This document shows, piece after piece, positions 35,220 to 44,319 of a DNA stretch of 64,000 nt (the stretch's first letter is position 1; every line of letters starts with the position of its first letter). A program made the translations under genes and the position numbers. Source of the DNA: Cytobacillus suaedae (GTDB lineage: Bacteria > Bacillota > Bacilli > Bacillales > Bacillaceae_L); the NCBI GenBank assembly GCA_014960805.1, contig CP063163.1, positions 917,001 through 981,000 on the forward strand. The letters run 5' to 3'. Under the pieces are notes generated by a model. That model did not search any database and had not been told where the DNA came from. It saw only the letters and a program-made list of their open reading frames with translations.

Positions 35220-36137
35220 ATGAAAAAGAACCTGAAAAAGTTTTTACAAAAGGAAGAGGGAAATGTGTTGTTACTTGTTTCATTAGCCTTTATGGGTTTA
35301 CTTACAATGGGTGGGCTCGTTATGGATGGTGGAACGATGTATATGACAAAGAGCCATCTGCAAAAAGTGGCCAATGCAGCCGTTCTATCAGGTGCACAGG
35401 AATTAACGAACACTGAAATTGCGGTAAGGGATGTAGTAAATGAGGTTCTACTTGCTCATGGAGAAGAAGGTCATCTTCAAGGGATAACTATAACAATGGG
35501 TGAACGAGTAGAGATTGAGTTAAAGCAGACTGTACCCTTAGTATTTTCAAAGCTATTAGGGTTTGCGACGGTAGATGTGCATAGTAATGCTGCAGCTGAA
35601 TTAAGAGTGATGGGAAGAGCAATTGGTGCGGCACCTCTTGGAATAGATGATTCAATTAACCTAGATTATTACACTCAATATAAACTAAAAGTCGATTCAA
35701 CTGGGGTAGAATATGGTAATTTTGGTGTGTTAGCCCTTGGTGGATCTGGGGCAGCAACCTATGAAGATAATTTAAGGAATGGATATCAACAAGAGGTAAG
35801 AGTGGGAGATATTTTAAATACGGAAACAGGTAATATTGCCGGTAAAACAAGGTCTGTTATAAAAGAGCGGGTAGATGGGTGCTTACATATGGCCGAGAGT
35901 ATGTATGAGCGTGACTGCTCAAGGATTATTCTTATTCCAACCTATAAACCATACGGAGATTATGTAAACCAAATGCAGCAAATTCAAATTACTGGCTTTG
36001 CTTATTTTTATATATTAGACCCAATGGATTCAAAAGATACTTCAATTACAGGAATGTTTATAAAAAGAGCTGGTACTGGGTTTGAAGAGCCTAATAGTTT
36101 AAATAAAGGTGCCTTTAGCATTAGATTAACAGAGTAG
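35220..36137 (+). CDS. tadG: TadG-like pilus assembly protein
   Basis: 305 residues, ATG 35220 after AAGAGGTG. N-terminal EEGNVLLLVSLAFMGLL is the TadG/Flp-like hydrophobic segment, followed by MDGGTMYMTKSHLQKVANAAVLSGAQEL, typical of TadG-like (pilus assembly Flp-type extension, TadE/TadG-like) proteins. No von Willebrand domain; shorter than proteobacterial TadG. Extracytoplasmic. Confidence 0.85.
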   Translation: MKKNLKKFLQKEEGNVLLLVSLAFMGLLTMGGLVMDGGTMYMTKSHLQKVANAAVLSGAQELTNTEIAVRDVVNEVLLAHGEEGHLQGITITMGERVEIELKQTVPLVFSKLLGFATVDVHSNAAAELRVMGRAIGAAPLGIDDSINLDYYTQYKLKVDSTGVEYGNFGVLALGGSGAATYEDNLRNGYQQEVRVGDILNTETGNIAGKTRSVIKERVDGCLHMAESMYERDCSRIILIPTYKPYGDYVNQMQQIQITGFAYFYILDPMDSKDTSITGMFIKRAGTGFEEPNSLNKGAFSIRLTE

Positions 36138-36145
36138 GTGAAAAC

Positions 36146-36826
36146 ATGAGATCAAAAATAATTATGCTTCTAGCTCTAGTAATGGGAATCGTTACAACTG
36201 TATTATTCTTCAATTATATGAATCAATTTGACACACAAGCAGTGATTAATGAAAACACAGTCCCGGTAGTTCAGGCAAAGGGGCTTATCAAGGAAAATCA
36301 AAGAATTACATCTGATATGCTGGTTATCGCTCAAGTGCCGAAAGATGGAATACATCCTCAAACGATTACCGAGTTTTCACAGGTTGAAGGTCAATACGCT
36401 ACATCGGACATAGAGGCAGGAGAAATCCTACTATCTCACAGAGTAAAATCAGAAAAGGAAGAAACACTATTCGTTTCTAGAAAGGTGACGGATGGACATC
36501 GAGGAGTTTCAGTAGGTGTAAATTTTGTCCAATCTGTATCAAACTTAATTGAGCCAGAAGATGTAGTTGATGTTGTCTTCAGTGAAGTGGTGAAGGTGAA
36601 TAATATTGATACGGTGGTTACAAAACAAATCCTATCCAAGGTTCGAGTACTTGCAATAGGTCGCAAAATGATTGCAGCTACTAGTGAAGACGAAGTATAT
36701 GCTGAATATAGCTCAGTAACATTAGAACTCAAGCCTGAGGATTCCGTAACTTTAATCAATGCATCAGAACGGGGAAACATTCATTTAACGATTCATACCA
36801 AAATTGTACCACCGACAAATGAGTAA
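36146..36826 (+). CDS. cpaB: Pilus assembly protein CpaB/RcpC (SAF domain)
   Basis: 226 residues, starts 8 bp after tadG. One N-terminal membrane anchor (about 5-24) then an SAF domain (VVQAKGLIKENQRITSDMLV...EAGEILLSHRV, about 36-95) and an RcpC-like region ending IHLTIHTK. In Gram-negatives it works with the secretin; here, without an outer membrane, it may guide the pilus through the wall (inference). Confidence 0.88.
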   Translation: MRSKIIMLLALVMGIVTTVLFFNYMNQFDTQAVINENTVPVVQAKGLIKENQRITSDMLVIAQVPKDGIHPQTITEFSQVEGQYATSDIEAGEILLSHRVKSEKEETLFVSRKVTDGHRGVSVGVNFVQSVSNLIEPEDVVDVVFSEVVKVNNIDTVVTKQILSKVRVLAIGRKMIAATSEDEVYAEYSSVTLELKPEDSVTLINASERGNIHLTIHTKIVPPTNE

Positions 36827-36885
36827 GGTAGAGAATAAAAGATACACATGTGACTAGGGATTAGACTAGACCGAGGTGAAAATTC

Positions 36886-37734
36886 ATGACAAACAATCAA
36901 ATGATACAGCAGGGTAAAAAGAAACGAGGAGAATTGATTGCCGTTTGTAGTGCAAAAGGTGGGATAGGTAGGACCACATTAACGGTTAACCTGGCTGTTG
37001 CCTTATTTAAAAAGAATATCTCTATTAGTATAGTAGACGGTGACTTCCAATTCGGTGATATTGGTCTTGCTATGGACCTTCAATCAACATTCACAATTAA
37101 AGATGTTGTTGAAGAAATTGATCGTCTGGATGAATTTAGCCTTGCTAGCTATCTATGTAATCATGGGACAGGGGTAAAAGTTCTACCAGCACCCGACCGT
37201 CCAGAATACGCCGAAGTTGTAAGCGATGAGATATTAAGTAAAATACTAGATTTATTACTTGTTCAGCAGGATTATGTAGTTGCTGATACGGGTGTAGGAT
37301 TGCAGGAAAAGACACTTCAATTTATAGAAAAAGCGGATCAAGTATTAGTTATAACAAATCTTGAAATGGCTGCATTAAAAAATACAAAATTGATGTTGGA
37401 AACACTTGAAGTGCTAGGATTGCGTGAAAAGGTAAAAGTAGTTATTAATCGTGCAACAATGGATAGTGTTATACAGGCAAGCGATGTACCAGAAATCTTA
37501 GGAGAAGATGACCCTATCTATATTCCAAATGATTTTCAGATAGCATCACAATCTCTTAATATTGGAATACCTTTTGTAATGAATCAAGGTAAGACAGAAC
37601 TAGCAAAGTCAGTATTTAAAATGGCTGAACAATTAACAACCCGTCGTGAGATCTCATTAATTAAAACCAAAAAGCCATCAATAATTTCTAAGTTCTTAAA
37701 TCGCAAGCGTTTAAAGGAGGAGACTGCTGAATGA
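36886..37734 (+). CDS. tadZ: Pilus-localising ATPase TadZ/CpaE-like (MinD/ParA family)
   Basis: 282 residues, ATG 36886 after GAGGTG. MinD-type deviant Walker A region reads CSAKGGIGRTTL: the signature Lys (KGG) is kept but the P-loop Lys is Arg (GRT instead of GKT). Walker A' Asp in VDGDFQFGD is present. No receiver domain, unlike classical CpaE. The C-terminus is basic. Predicted to position the pilus machine at the membrane. Overlaps tadA by ATGA. Confidence 0.88.
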   Translation: MTNNQMIQQGKKKRGELIAVCSAKGGIGRTTLTVNLAVALFKKNISISIVDGDFQFGDIGLAMDLQSTFTIKDVVEEIDRLDEFSLASYLCNHGTGVKVLPAPDRPEYAEVVSDEILSKILDLLLVQQDYVVADTGVGLQEKTLQFIEKADQVLVITNLEMAALKNTKLMLETLEVLGLREKVKVVINRATMDSVIQASDVPEILGEDDPIYIPNDFQIASQSLNIGIPFVMNQGKTELAKSVFKMAEQLTTRREISLIKTKKPSIISKFLNRKRLKEETAE

Positions 37735-39164
37735 GCTTATTAAATAGAATAAAAGAAAAGGAACAAGAGCGTCAGGAAAGCGTCTCTCTTGAAACTCCAC
37801 CTCCAATTCAACCTGATTACATTCCAAAGAAAGATTTAGTCTCAACATTTAGAGAGAGTAGAAAGCAAGAAACTCAGAAAAATAGCCCTCGCCAAATGGT
37901 AGCTGATAAACATCAGGAACTGAAAAACCGCCTACATAAGCAAATTCTATCTGAATTGAAGGACGATAATGTGGAAGAAATTATTCCGCAGCTTGATGCA
38001 ATGGCTATTGAAATTATTAAAGAAGACGAATCCTTTCGTGGGAAAATTGATCGAAAACGAGTGATTGATGAGCTTATAAATGATTTAACAGGGTTTGGAC
38101 CAATTAATCCACTGTTAATGGATGAGAATGTTACCGAGGTAATGGTTAACGGTCCTAATCTTGTCTACTGTGAACGCAAAGGGAAAATTGAATTAACTTC
38201 GGTTAAGTTCCGAGATGACGAGCATGTTATGAACATTATTGAAAAAATTGTCTCACCAATTGGCCGAAGAATTGATGAAAGTAGTCCAATGGTAGATGCG
38301 CGATTACCTGATGGTTCTCGTGTGAATGCCATAATTCCTCCACTCGCTTTAAACGGCCCAACTATTACTATTCGTAAGTTCTCGAAGGACCCTTTTCAAG
38401 TGGAAGATATGATTAGCTTTGGAACATTAACTGAAGAAATGGCAGTGTTTCTTGAGGCTTGTGTTAAAGCAAAATTAAATGTTTTTGTGAGTGGTGGGAC
38501 AGGTTCAGGAAAAACGACAACCCTTAATGTTCTATCAAATTTTATCCCATATGATGAAAGGATTATTACAATTGAAGATGCGGCTGAGCTTCAGTTAGGA
38601 CAGGAACACGTTATATCGCTTGAATCTCGGCCACCTAACATTGAAGGCAAAGGAGCTATCACAATACGTGACTTGGTACGAAATTCTTTAAGGATGAGGC
38701 CGGATCGTATTGTTATTGGAGAGGTACGTGGGGGTGAAGCATTGGACATGCTTCAAGCCATGAATACAGGACATGATGGCTCACTCGCTACAGGTCACTC
38801 CAATAGTCCGCGTGATATGATTGCTCGTTTAGAAACGATGGTATTACTTGCTGGAATTGAGCTTCCGATTAAAGCCATTCGTGAGCAGATTGCAGGTGCA
38901 GTCGATGTCATCATTCAGCAGGCCCGACTCAAAGATGGTTCAAGGAAAATTATTAATATCACTGAAGTGCAGGGTCTTGAAGGAGATGTGATTGTTCTAC
39001 AGGATATCTTTAGTTTTAAGCAAGAAGGTGTAGATGCGAACGGAAAAGTAAAAGGTAAGCTTGTTCCAACAGGCGTACGCCCGAGATTTTACGAGAGGCT
39101 AGAAGCCTCTGGGATTCACATTCCTACGAGTGTGTTTATTGAAGAGGAGGAATGGGTGACATGA
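37731..39164 (+). CDS. tadA: Secretion/pilus motor ATPase TadA/CpaF
   Basis: 477 residues. N-terminal helical domain (about 1-130), then the type II/IV secretion ATPase core: Walker [12 protein letters not shown] (about 254-264), Asp box with [12 protein letters not shown], Walker B-type [19 protein letters not shown] and the His box [15 protein letters not shown]. This hexameric motor drives Flp pilus extension. Last codons overlap tadB. Confidence 0.95.
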   Translation: MSLLNRIKEKEQERQESVSLETPPPIQPDYIPKKDLVSTFRESRKQETQKNSPRQMVADKHQELKNRLHKQILSELKDDNVEEIIPQLDAMAIEIIKEDESFRGKIDRKRVIDELINDLTGFGPINPLLMDENVTEVMVNGPNLVYCERKGKIELTSVKFRDDEHVMNIIEKIVSPIGRRIDESSPMVDARLPDGSRVNAIIPPLALNGPTITIRKFSKDPFQVEDMISFGTLTEEMAVFLEACVKAKLNVFVSGGTGSGKTTTLNVLSNFIPYDERIITIEDAAELQLGQEHVISLESRPPNIEGKGAITIRDLVRNSLRMRPDRIVIGEVRGGEALDMLQAMNTGHDGSLATGHSNSPRDMIARLETMVLLAGIELPIKAIREQIAGAVDVIIQQARLKDGSRKIINITEVQGLEGDVIVLQDIFSFKQEGVDANGKVKGKLVPTGVRPRFYERLEASGIHIPTSVFIEEEEWVT

Positions 39165-40123
39165 AATGGCTTGTCTTAATCCTCTTTCTTTTTAGTGCTT
39201 ATCTGTTTTTTACAGCGATTCTCCAGAATATCTTTATTAGGGATAAAAGTTTAGAAAAAAGAATGATAAGGTACTTAGAGGTTAGTGAGAAAAAAGGCTT
39301 TAACCGTAAAAGATTTAATCTCATAGTTCAAATGCAGCTGACCAAACAAAGAATTCGAAAACAAGTATTAACAAAGGAAAAGAATACTAAGCTTGAAGTC
39401 ATGCTTGATCGGGCCGGACTACACTTAAGGCCTGAAGAATACGTGATTTTTCAATGGATATCCACTGCATTAACAGGGGGTATTCTATATTTAGCATCAG
39501 AAAATCCATTCTTTTTATTCCTTGGAGCAGTAATCGGATTCATGTTGCCAAAATGGTATGTAAAGAAAAAACAAAAGGAACGAATGACCAGGTTTAATGA
39601 AGGGTTACCAGATATGCTTACAACAGTCGTAGGTTCACTTCGAGCTGGATTTAGTTTCCCCCAAGCCTTAAAGGCTGTGGTAGAAGAGGCGCAGTCACCA
39701 ATTAAAGAAGAGATAGAACGTGTACTAAAGGAAATGCAATATGGAAGTAGTATTGAGGATTCATTGAATGAATTAAAAGAGAGAATGCCTAGTGAAGATT
39801 TGGATTTAATGATTCAAGCTATCCTTATCCAAAGACAAGTAGGTGGTAATTTAGCTACGGTACTAGATAAAATTGTTGAAACCATTCGAGATCGGACGAG
39901 AATCCAAAGGCAAGTCGTAACCCTAACAGCCCAAGGTAGGCTTTCTGGGATAGTTATCGGTCTTTTACCTATTGCTCTTGGACTCTTTATTTATCTTATT
40001 GAACCTGAATATATAGGGACTTTGTTTTCGAGTCCAATCGGATTGATATTAATTAGTGTAGGTACCATATCTGGGTTGATTGGCTTTATTTTTATCCGGA
40101 AGCTTACAACAATTGAGGTGTAG
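39161..40123 (+). CDS. tadB: Pilus assembly platform protein TadB
   Basis: 320 residues from ATG 39161, overlapping the tadA stop; GAGGAGG lies 10 nt upstream while ATG 39152 is too close to it. An N-terminal membrane segment, then the T2SF/GspF domain with FNEGLPDMLTTVVGSLRAGFSFPQAL and two C-terminal helices. Inner-membrane platform paired with TadC. Confidence 0.92.
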   Translation: MKWLVLILFLFSAYLFFTAILQNIFIRDKSLEKRMIRYLEVSEKKGFNRKRFNLIVQMQLTKQRIRKQVLTKEKNTKLEVMLDRAGLHLRPEEYVIFQWISTALTGGILYLASENPFFLFLGAVIGFMLPKWYVKKKQKERMTRFNEGLPDMLTTVVGSLRAGFSFPQALKAVVEEAQSPIKEEIERVLKEMQYGSSIEDSLNELKERMPSEDLDLMIQAILIQRQVGGNLATVLDKIVETIRDRTRIQRQVVTLTAQGRLSGIVIGLLPIALGLFIYLIEPEYIGTLFSSPIGLILISVGTISGLIGFIFIRKLTTIEV

Positions 40124-40126
40124 CTT

Positions 40127-41047
40127 ATGATATATGTAACTTTCTTTTTAATGATTAGTCTCTTCGCTTACGGCTTATTAACGATTAGAACAGAAAAGTC
40201 TAAACAAGTAGAAAAGCGGTTATCTATATTAAAAAAAGAGCAACAAGAACAAGGAGTAATAGCAACTTCCAATGAGACAAGAGAACGTAAATTTTATGAA
40301 AGAATTTTGTTGCCTCTATGGAAAGAGTTCAAACGTAGCTTTAAGCGAAAAATTCCAGGTGAAAAGGAAGCAAAGCTTGAAATTAAGCTGTTACAAGCAG
40401 GCAATCCATTTGGTATGACATCTTTTGAATATCGTTTAATCCAAATTGGCTTAATTATTTTATTACCGTCTTTATTTGGAAGTTATGGATTGTTATTGAA
40501 TAGTAATCTGGCAGTTGTATTACTTTTTGGGATCATTGGTGTCCTGGTAGCAATAAGTTTACCGCGATACTATATTATTTTAAAAATAAAAAACAGAAAT
40601 CGGTTAGCCTTAAGAGAGCTTCCGGATATACTTGATTTATTGACTGTAAGTTTAGAAGCGGGTTTAGGGTTTGATTCAGCACTAAGTAAGGTAGTTTCAA
40701 AGAAAGAGGGTATTCTCCCGTCTGAGTTTCATCGATGTCTTGAGGAAATTAGGCTTGGTAAAACTAGAAGGGAAGCACTTTCAGGTATCCGTGAACGCCT
40801 TGTTATTGATGAAGTAAAAGCACTTATAAGTAGTATTTTACAAGCGGAGAAGTTGGGTATAGGAATGGTCCAGGTTCTTCGTGTTCAATCAAATGAGGTA
40901 CGTGATCGTCGAAAGCAACGAGCTGAGGAGGAAGCAATGAAGGCTCCAATTAAAATGCTATTCCCACTCGTTCTATTTATCTTCCCTAGTATATTCATCG
41001 TATTATTAGGGCCAGCAGTTATCCAGTTTATGGATGCATTCAAATAG
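40127..41047 (+). CDS. tadC: Pilus assembly platform protein TadC
   Basis: 306 residues, ATG 40127, 3 bp after tadB, GAGGTG upstream. GspF-like domain with LRELPDILDLLTVSLEAGLGFDSAL, membrane segments near the N-terminus, about 105-150 and at the C-terminus (FPLVLFIFPSIFIVLLGPAVI). Last gene of the operon, followed by a terminator. Confidence 0.92.
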   Translation: MIYVTFFLMISLFAYGLLTIRTEKSKQVEKRLSILKKEQQEQGVIATSNETRERKFYERILLPLWKEFKRSFKRKIPGEKEAKLEIKLLQAGNPFGMTSFEYRLIQIGLIILLPSLFGSYGLLLNSNLAVVLLFGIIGVLVAISLPRYYIILKIKNRNRLALRELPDILDLLTVSLEAGLGFDSALSKVVSKKEGILPSEFHRCLEEIRLGKTRREALSGIRERLVIDEVKALISSILQAEKLGIGMVQVLRVQSNEVRDRRKQRAEEEAMKAPIKMLFPLVLFIFPSIFIVLLGPAVIQFMDAFK

Positions 41048-41072
41048 AGGCAAAAAGATGCCTCTATTTTTT
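41042..41072 (+). terminator. Rho-independent terminator of the Tad operon
   Basis: AAATAGAGGC / GCCTCTATTT stem and T-run. Confidence 0.88.
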
Positions 41073-41127
41073 GTGGTTCGAATGGGAGTATAATCAGATT
41101 ATATAAAGCATGTTGAGGTGATTAGTG

Positions 41128-42033
41128 ATGAGATTTGTAACAGCTCAAAAAAGGGGACAGACCATTATTGGGATAATGATTGAAGATGGAAGTAAGGTAC
41201 TAGATTTACATGAGGCGGAAATAGCAATGAAAGGGAATACGACTATTCCTAGTACAATGAATGAGTGTTTAGATTTAGGAGATTCATTCGTAGATAAGGT
41301 AAGTGAAATTGAAAAATGGGCAAGTGTACATAACGATGGCGGTTACATTTTGGAAATAGCTGAAGTCGAGTTAAAAGCACCAATTCCAAGACCACGAAAG
41401 AATGTCTTTTGTGTAGGTAAAAACTATGCAGACCATGCTATTGAAATGGGAAGTGCCGCTGATATTCCAGAACATGTTATGTTATTTTCAAAAGCCCCTA
41501 CTTCTGTTATAGGCACCGAAGGGACTATCTTACATCATGACCATATTACCAATCAGTTAGATTATGAGGGAGAGCTTGCAGTCATTATCGGCAAAAAAGG
41601 TAAACGAATTGCTGAAAAAGACGCATTTGATTATGTATTCGGCTATACCATTCTTAATGATATTACTGCAAGAGACCTGCAGGATAAACACAAGCAGTTC
41701 CTATTAGGAAAGAGCCTTGATACATCTTGCCCAATGGGGCCTTATATTGCTCATAAGTCATTGATTTCGAATCCGGGCAAACTGTCTATTGAAACGAAGG
41801 TAAACGGTGAAATCAGACAATCAGGGAATACAGAACAATTTATCTTTTCAATTGAGAAAATCATATCAGTTATTTCTCAAGGTACAACACTTGAACCAGG
41901 CGACATAATCGCAACCGGTACACCAGCAGGAGTTGGAAAAGGCTTTAAACCTCCACGCTTTTTAAATAAAGGAGATCTAATTGAGATAACGGTTGAAGGA
42001 CTTGGGACATTAAAAAATTCCATTGAACAATAA
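41128..42033 (+). CDS. yisK: Fumarylacetoacetate hydrolase-family protein YisK
   Basis: 301 residues from ATG 41128 (GAGGTG at 7 nt). FAH fold: FCVGKNYADHAIEMG, metal-binding acids in LDYEGELAVIIGKKG, and NDITARDLQDKHKQFLLGKS, with the C-terminal GDIIATGTPAGVG. Same length as B. subtilis YisK, reported as an oxaloacetate decarboxylase affecting cell shape when overproduced. Syntenic with B. subtilis except that the Tad operon lies between it and yisI. Confidence 0.9.
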   Translation: MRFVTAQKRGQTIIGIMIEDGSKVLDLHEAEIAMKGNTTIPSTMNECLDLGDSFVDKVSEIEKWASVHNDGGYILEIAEVELKAPIPRPRKNVFCVGKNYADHAIEMGSAADIPEHVMLFSKAPTSVIGTEGTILHHDHITNQLDYEGELAVIIGKKGKRIAEKDAFDYVFGYTILNDITARDLQDKHKQFLLGKSLDTSCPMGPYIAHKSLISNPGKLSIETKVNGEIRQSGNTEQFIFSIEKIISVISQGTTLEPGDIIATGTPAGVGKGFKPPRFLNKGDLIEITVEGLGTLKNSIEQ

Positions 42034-42084
42034 TAAGTGTTTATGGAGGTGTTTAGTTTAGGAAGATGCCTTTTATAAAGCAAA

Positions 42085-42272
42085 GAGTGGATTGGAGCGG
42101 AGGGCACTTGACTCCTGCGGGAAGTAGAGGAAAGGTCGAGACCCCACAGGCGCATGCGCCGAGGAGGCTCGACTTCCTCCCCGATGGGAATTCGCCTTTG
42201 AAAAAGCCGGTAGTTGGGCTTTTTCAAAATTCCCCGCGGAAAGCAAGTGCCCGCAGCGCAAAGGAACGGTCT
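42085..42272. repeat. Intergenic repeat, family B, copy 3 (long form with hairpin insert)
   Basis: 188 bp from GAGTGGATTGGAGCGG to AGGAACGGTCT. The insert (42184-42236) has a TTTGAAAAAGCC / GGCTTTTTCAAA hairpin at the same place as in copy 1. Any ORF here is a by-product of the repeat. Confidence 0.88.
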
Positions 42273-42300
42273 AGATTCAAATTGGACACTTAAAGATCAA

Positions 42301-42343
42301 AAAAAAGACTAACTCCTCATCAAATCCGGAGTTAGTCTTTTAC
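42301..42343 (-). terminator. Rho-independent terminator of rocD
   Basis: Perfect 13-bp stem AAAGACTAACTCC / GGAGTTAGTCTTT (42304-42316, 42328-42340), 8 nt beyond the rocD stop, with a T-run on the minus strand. Confidence 0.85.
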
Positions 42344-42348
42344 AGTAA

Positions 42349-43539
42349 TTAGCTAAGCACTTTCTTAACTTTATCAATTGCCCAATCTAGATCCTCTTTT
42401 GAAATCACTAGAGGAGGAGCAAATCGAATAACTGTCTCATGTGTTTCTTTACATAATAATCCTTCTTCTTTAAGCTTCTCACAATATGGACGAGCAGCTT
42501 CTGTCAGTTCAACCCCGATAAATAGACCACGACCGCGAACCTCTTTAATCACTGGATTGTTAATTTCTTTTAGTTTTTCTTGCATGTAATTCCCAAGCTC
42601 CAATGAGCGCTCATGAAGCTTCTCATCAATTAACACATCAAGTGCAGCAATAGAAACCGCACAAGCTAGAGGATTCCCACCAAAAGTAGAACCATGTGAT
42701 CCCGGATTAAATACACCTAAAACACTTTCATCTGCAGCTACGCATGAGATTGGGAATACCCCTCCACCTAGAGCTTTTCCTAAGATGTACATATCAGGAT
42801 CAACATTTTCCCATTCGCAAGCAAACATTTTACCTGAACGACCTAGTCCAGCTTGGATTTCATCTGCAATAAATAACACATTTTCAGCTTTACAAACGTC
42901 AAATGCTTCTTTTAAATAGCCTTCTCGAGGAATATTAATCCCAGCTTCACCTTGAATTGGCTCAAAAATAAAGGCAGCAGTGTTAGGTGTAATAGCAGCT
43001 TTTAAAGCGTCAATATCACCATAAGGAATCACTTTAATCCCTGGAAGCATTGGGCCGAATCCACGTTTGTATTCGTCACTTGAAGACATAGAAACAGCTG
43101 CCATAGTACGGCCATGGAAATTGTCTTCACACACGATAAGTTCTGCTTGGTTATCGGCAACACCTTTTACATCATATGCCCAGCGACGTGCTGTTTTTAC
43201 TGCTGTTTCAACAGCTTCAGCACCAGTGTTCATTGGAAGAACCATATCTTTTCCAGTAAGCTTTGATACTTTTTCATACCAAGGACCTAATTGGTCATTA
43301 TGAAATGCACGTGATGTTAAAGTGATTTTATCAGCTTGATCTTTTAAAGCTTGAATGATTTTAGGATGACGGTGACCTTGGTTCACTGCGGAATACGCAC
43401 TAAGCATATCCATGTATTTATTACCTTCTGGATCTTCAACCCATACACCTTCTGCTTTTGAAATGACTATTGGTAGTGGGTGATAGTTCTTTGCACCATA
43501 TTGTTCAGTTAATGTTATAAGTTCTTTAGTTTTTCCCAA
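42349..43539 (-). CDS. rocD: Ornithine aminotransferase RocD
   Basis: 396 residues with start at TTG 43539, 8 nt after GGAAGGGG; ATG 43557 overlaps that site. Class III PLP aminotransferase, with [29 protein letters not shown], the PLP-binding Lys in [14 protein letters not shown] and [13 protein letters not shown]. Very close to B. subtilis RocD. Converts ornithine and 2-oxoglutarate to glutamate semialdehyde and glutamate in arginine use. No sigma-L (-12/-24) promoter was seen upstream, unlike the B. subtilis roc operon. Confidence 0.95.
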   Translation of the reverse strand: MGKTKELITLTEQYGAKNYHPLPIVISKAEGVWVEDPEGNKYMDMLSAYSAVNQGHRHPKIIQALKDQADKITLTSRAFHNDQLGPWYEKVSKLTGKDMVLPMNTGAEAVETAVKTARRWAYDVKGVADNQAELIVCEDNFHGRTMAAVSMSSSDEYKRGFGPMLPGIKVIPYGDIDALKAAITPNTAAFIFEPIQGEAGINIPREGYLKEAFDVCKAENVLFIADEIQAGLGRSGKMFACEWENVDPDMYILGKALGGGVFPISCVAADESVLGVFNPGSHGSTFGGNPLACAVSIAALDVLIDEKLHERSLELGNYMQEKLKEINNPVIKEVRGRGLFIGVELTEAARPYCEKLKEEGLLCKETHETVIRFAPPLVISKEDLDWAIDKVKKVLS

Positions 43540-43832
43540 GTTAAGTACCCCTTCCATACAATATAAAATATGTCCTCTTATACAATAGCCTACTCTTAAT
43601 AATGAATCAACTCTCTGCTGTGTTTTTGACGATTATGTGAAATCTTTTAAAAAGATCGGTTCCTATTATCAATTTCCCTATCTCCTTTTTACTGTTTATT
43701 AAGGTGGTAATAGGGTTTACAGGCTTTCCCACTCGATAAACATCTTTATTATCAAATTTCTCGTTTTCAAAAAAACATGGTATTATGAGATTGTTGAAAA
43801 AAGGTTGTTTTATATTAGAAGGAGGTATACTC

Positions 43833-44189
43833 ATGACACATGCACATATTACAGCTTGGGTAATTGCTCTTATCCTATTCTTTGTTGCTGTTTCAATGCA
43901 AAAAGGTGCAAAATCAAAGTCACTTAAAATCGTACACATGACATTGCGTTTATTCTACATTCTGATTATTGTGACAGGTGCTATTTTATTAATTGGTCTA
44001 AGCTCAATCACATTAATGTACGTACTAAAAGTTCTAGCTGGAATCTGGGTAATCGGTATGCTAGAAATGATTCTAGTACGTGGATCCAAAGGGAAATCTA
44101 CCGGAATGTTCTGGGGACAACTTGTTGTTGCGCTTATCGTAACAATTTATTTAGGATTAAAGTTACCTATCGGATTTATCTTATTTTAA
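43833..44189 (+). CDS. yisL: DUF1516 membrane protein YisL
   Basis: 118 residues, ATG 43833 with AAGGAGG. Four transmembrane segments covering nearly the whole chain; begins MTHAHITAWVIALILF as YisL proteins do. Function unknown. Synteny with B. subtilis yisK-yisL supports the name. Confidence 0.9.
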   Translation: MTHAHITAWVIALILFFVAVSMQKGAKSKSLKIVHMTLRLFYILIIVTGAILLIGLSSITLMYVLKVLAGIWVIGMLEMILVRGSKGKSTGMFWGQLVVALIVTIYLGLKLPIGFILF

Positions 44190-44215
44190 AAGTCGCTTTT
44201 TTAAGCGGCTTTTTT
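44188..44215 (+). terminator. Rho-independent terminator of yisL
   Basis: AAGTCGC / GCGGCTT stem directly at the stop, six-T run. Confidence 0.8.
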
Positions 44216-44319
44216 CTATTTTTCAATACCTAAAACCATGAGATTATGATATCTTTATAGATAGATTACTGTCGAATTTTGAAATGATACGTACCTGAGA
44301 GTGTGGTGTGGGATTGTAG

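Noticed and set aside
42066-42293. ORFs on both strands inside the repeat after yisK
   Set aside because: They arise from the family B repeat. Equivalent short ORFs appear in copies at 17983, 20858 and 52248, with different frames and lengths.
43540-43640. Sigma-L (-12/-24) promoter for rocD
   Set aside because: No TGGCA...TTGC pattern was found in the upstream sequence.
43607-43939. Minus-strand ORF of 110 codons upstream of rocD
   Set aside because: It overlaps the start of yisL on the other strand, which has a good ribosome binding site and recognisable family, and shows no domain of its own.
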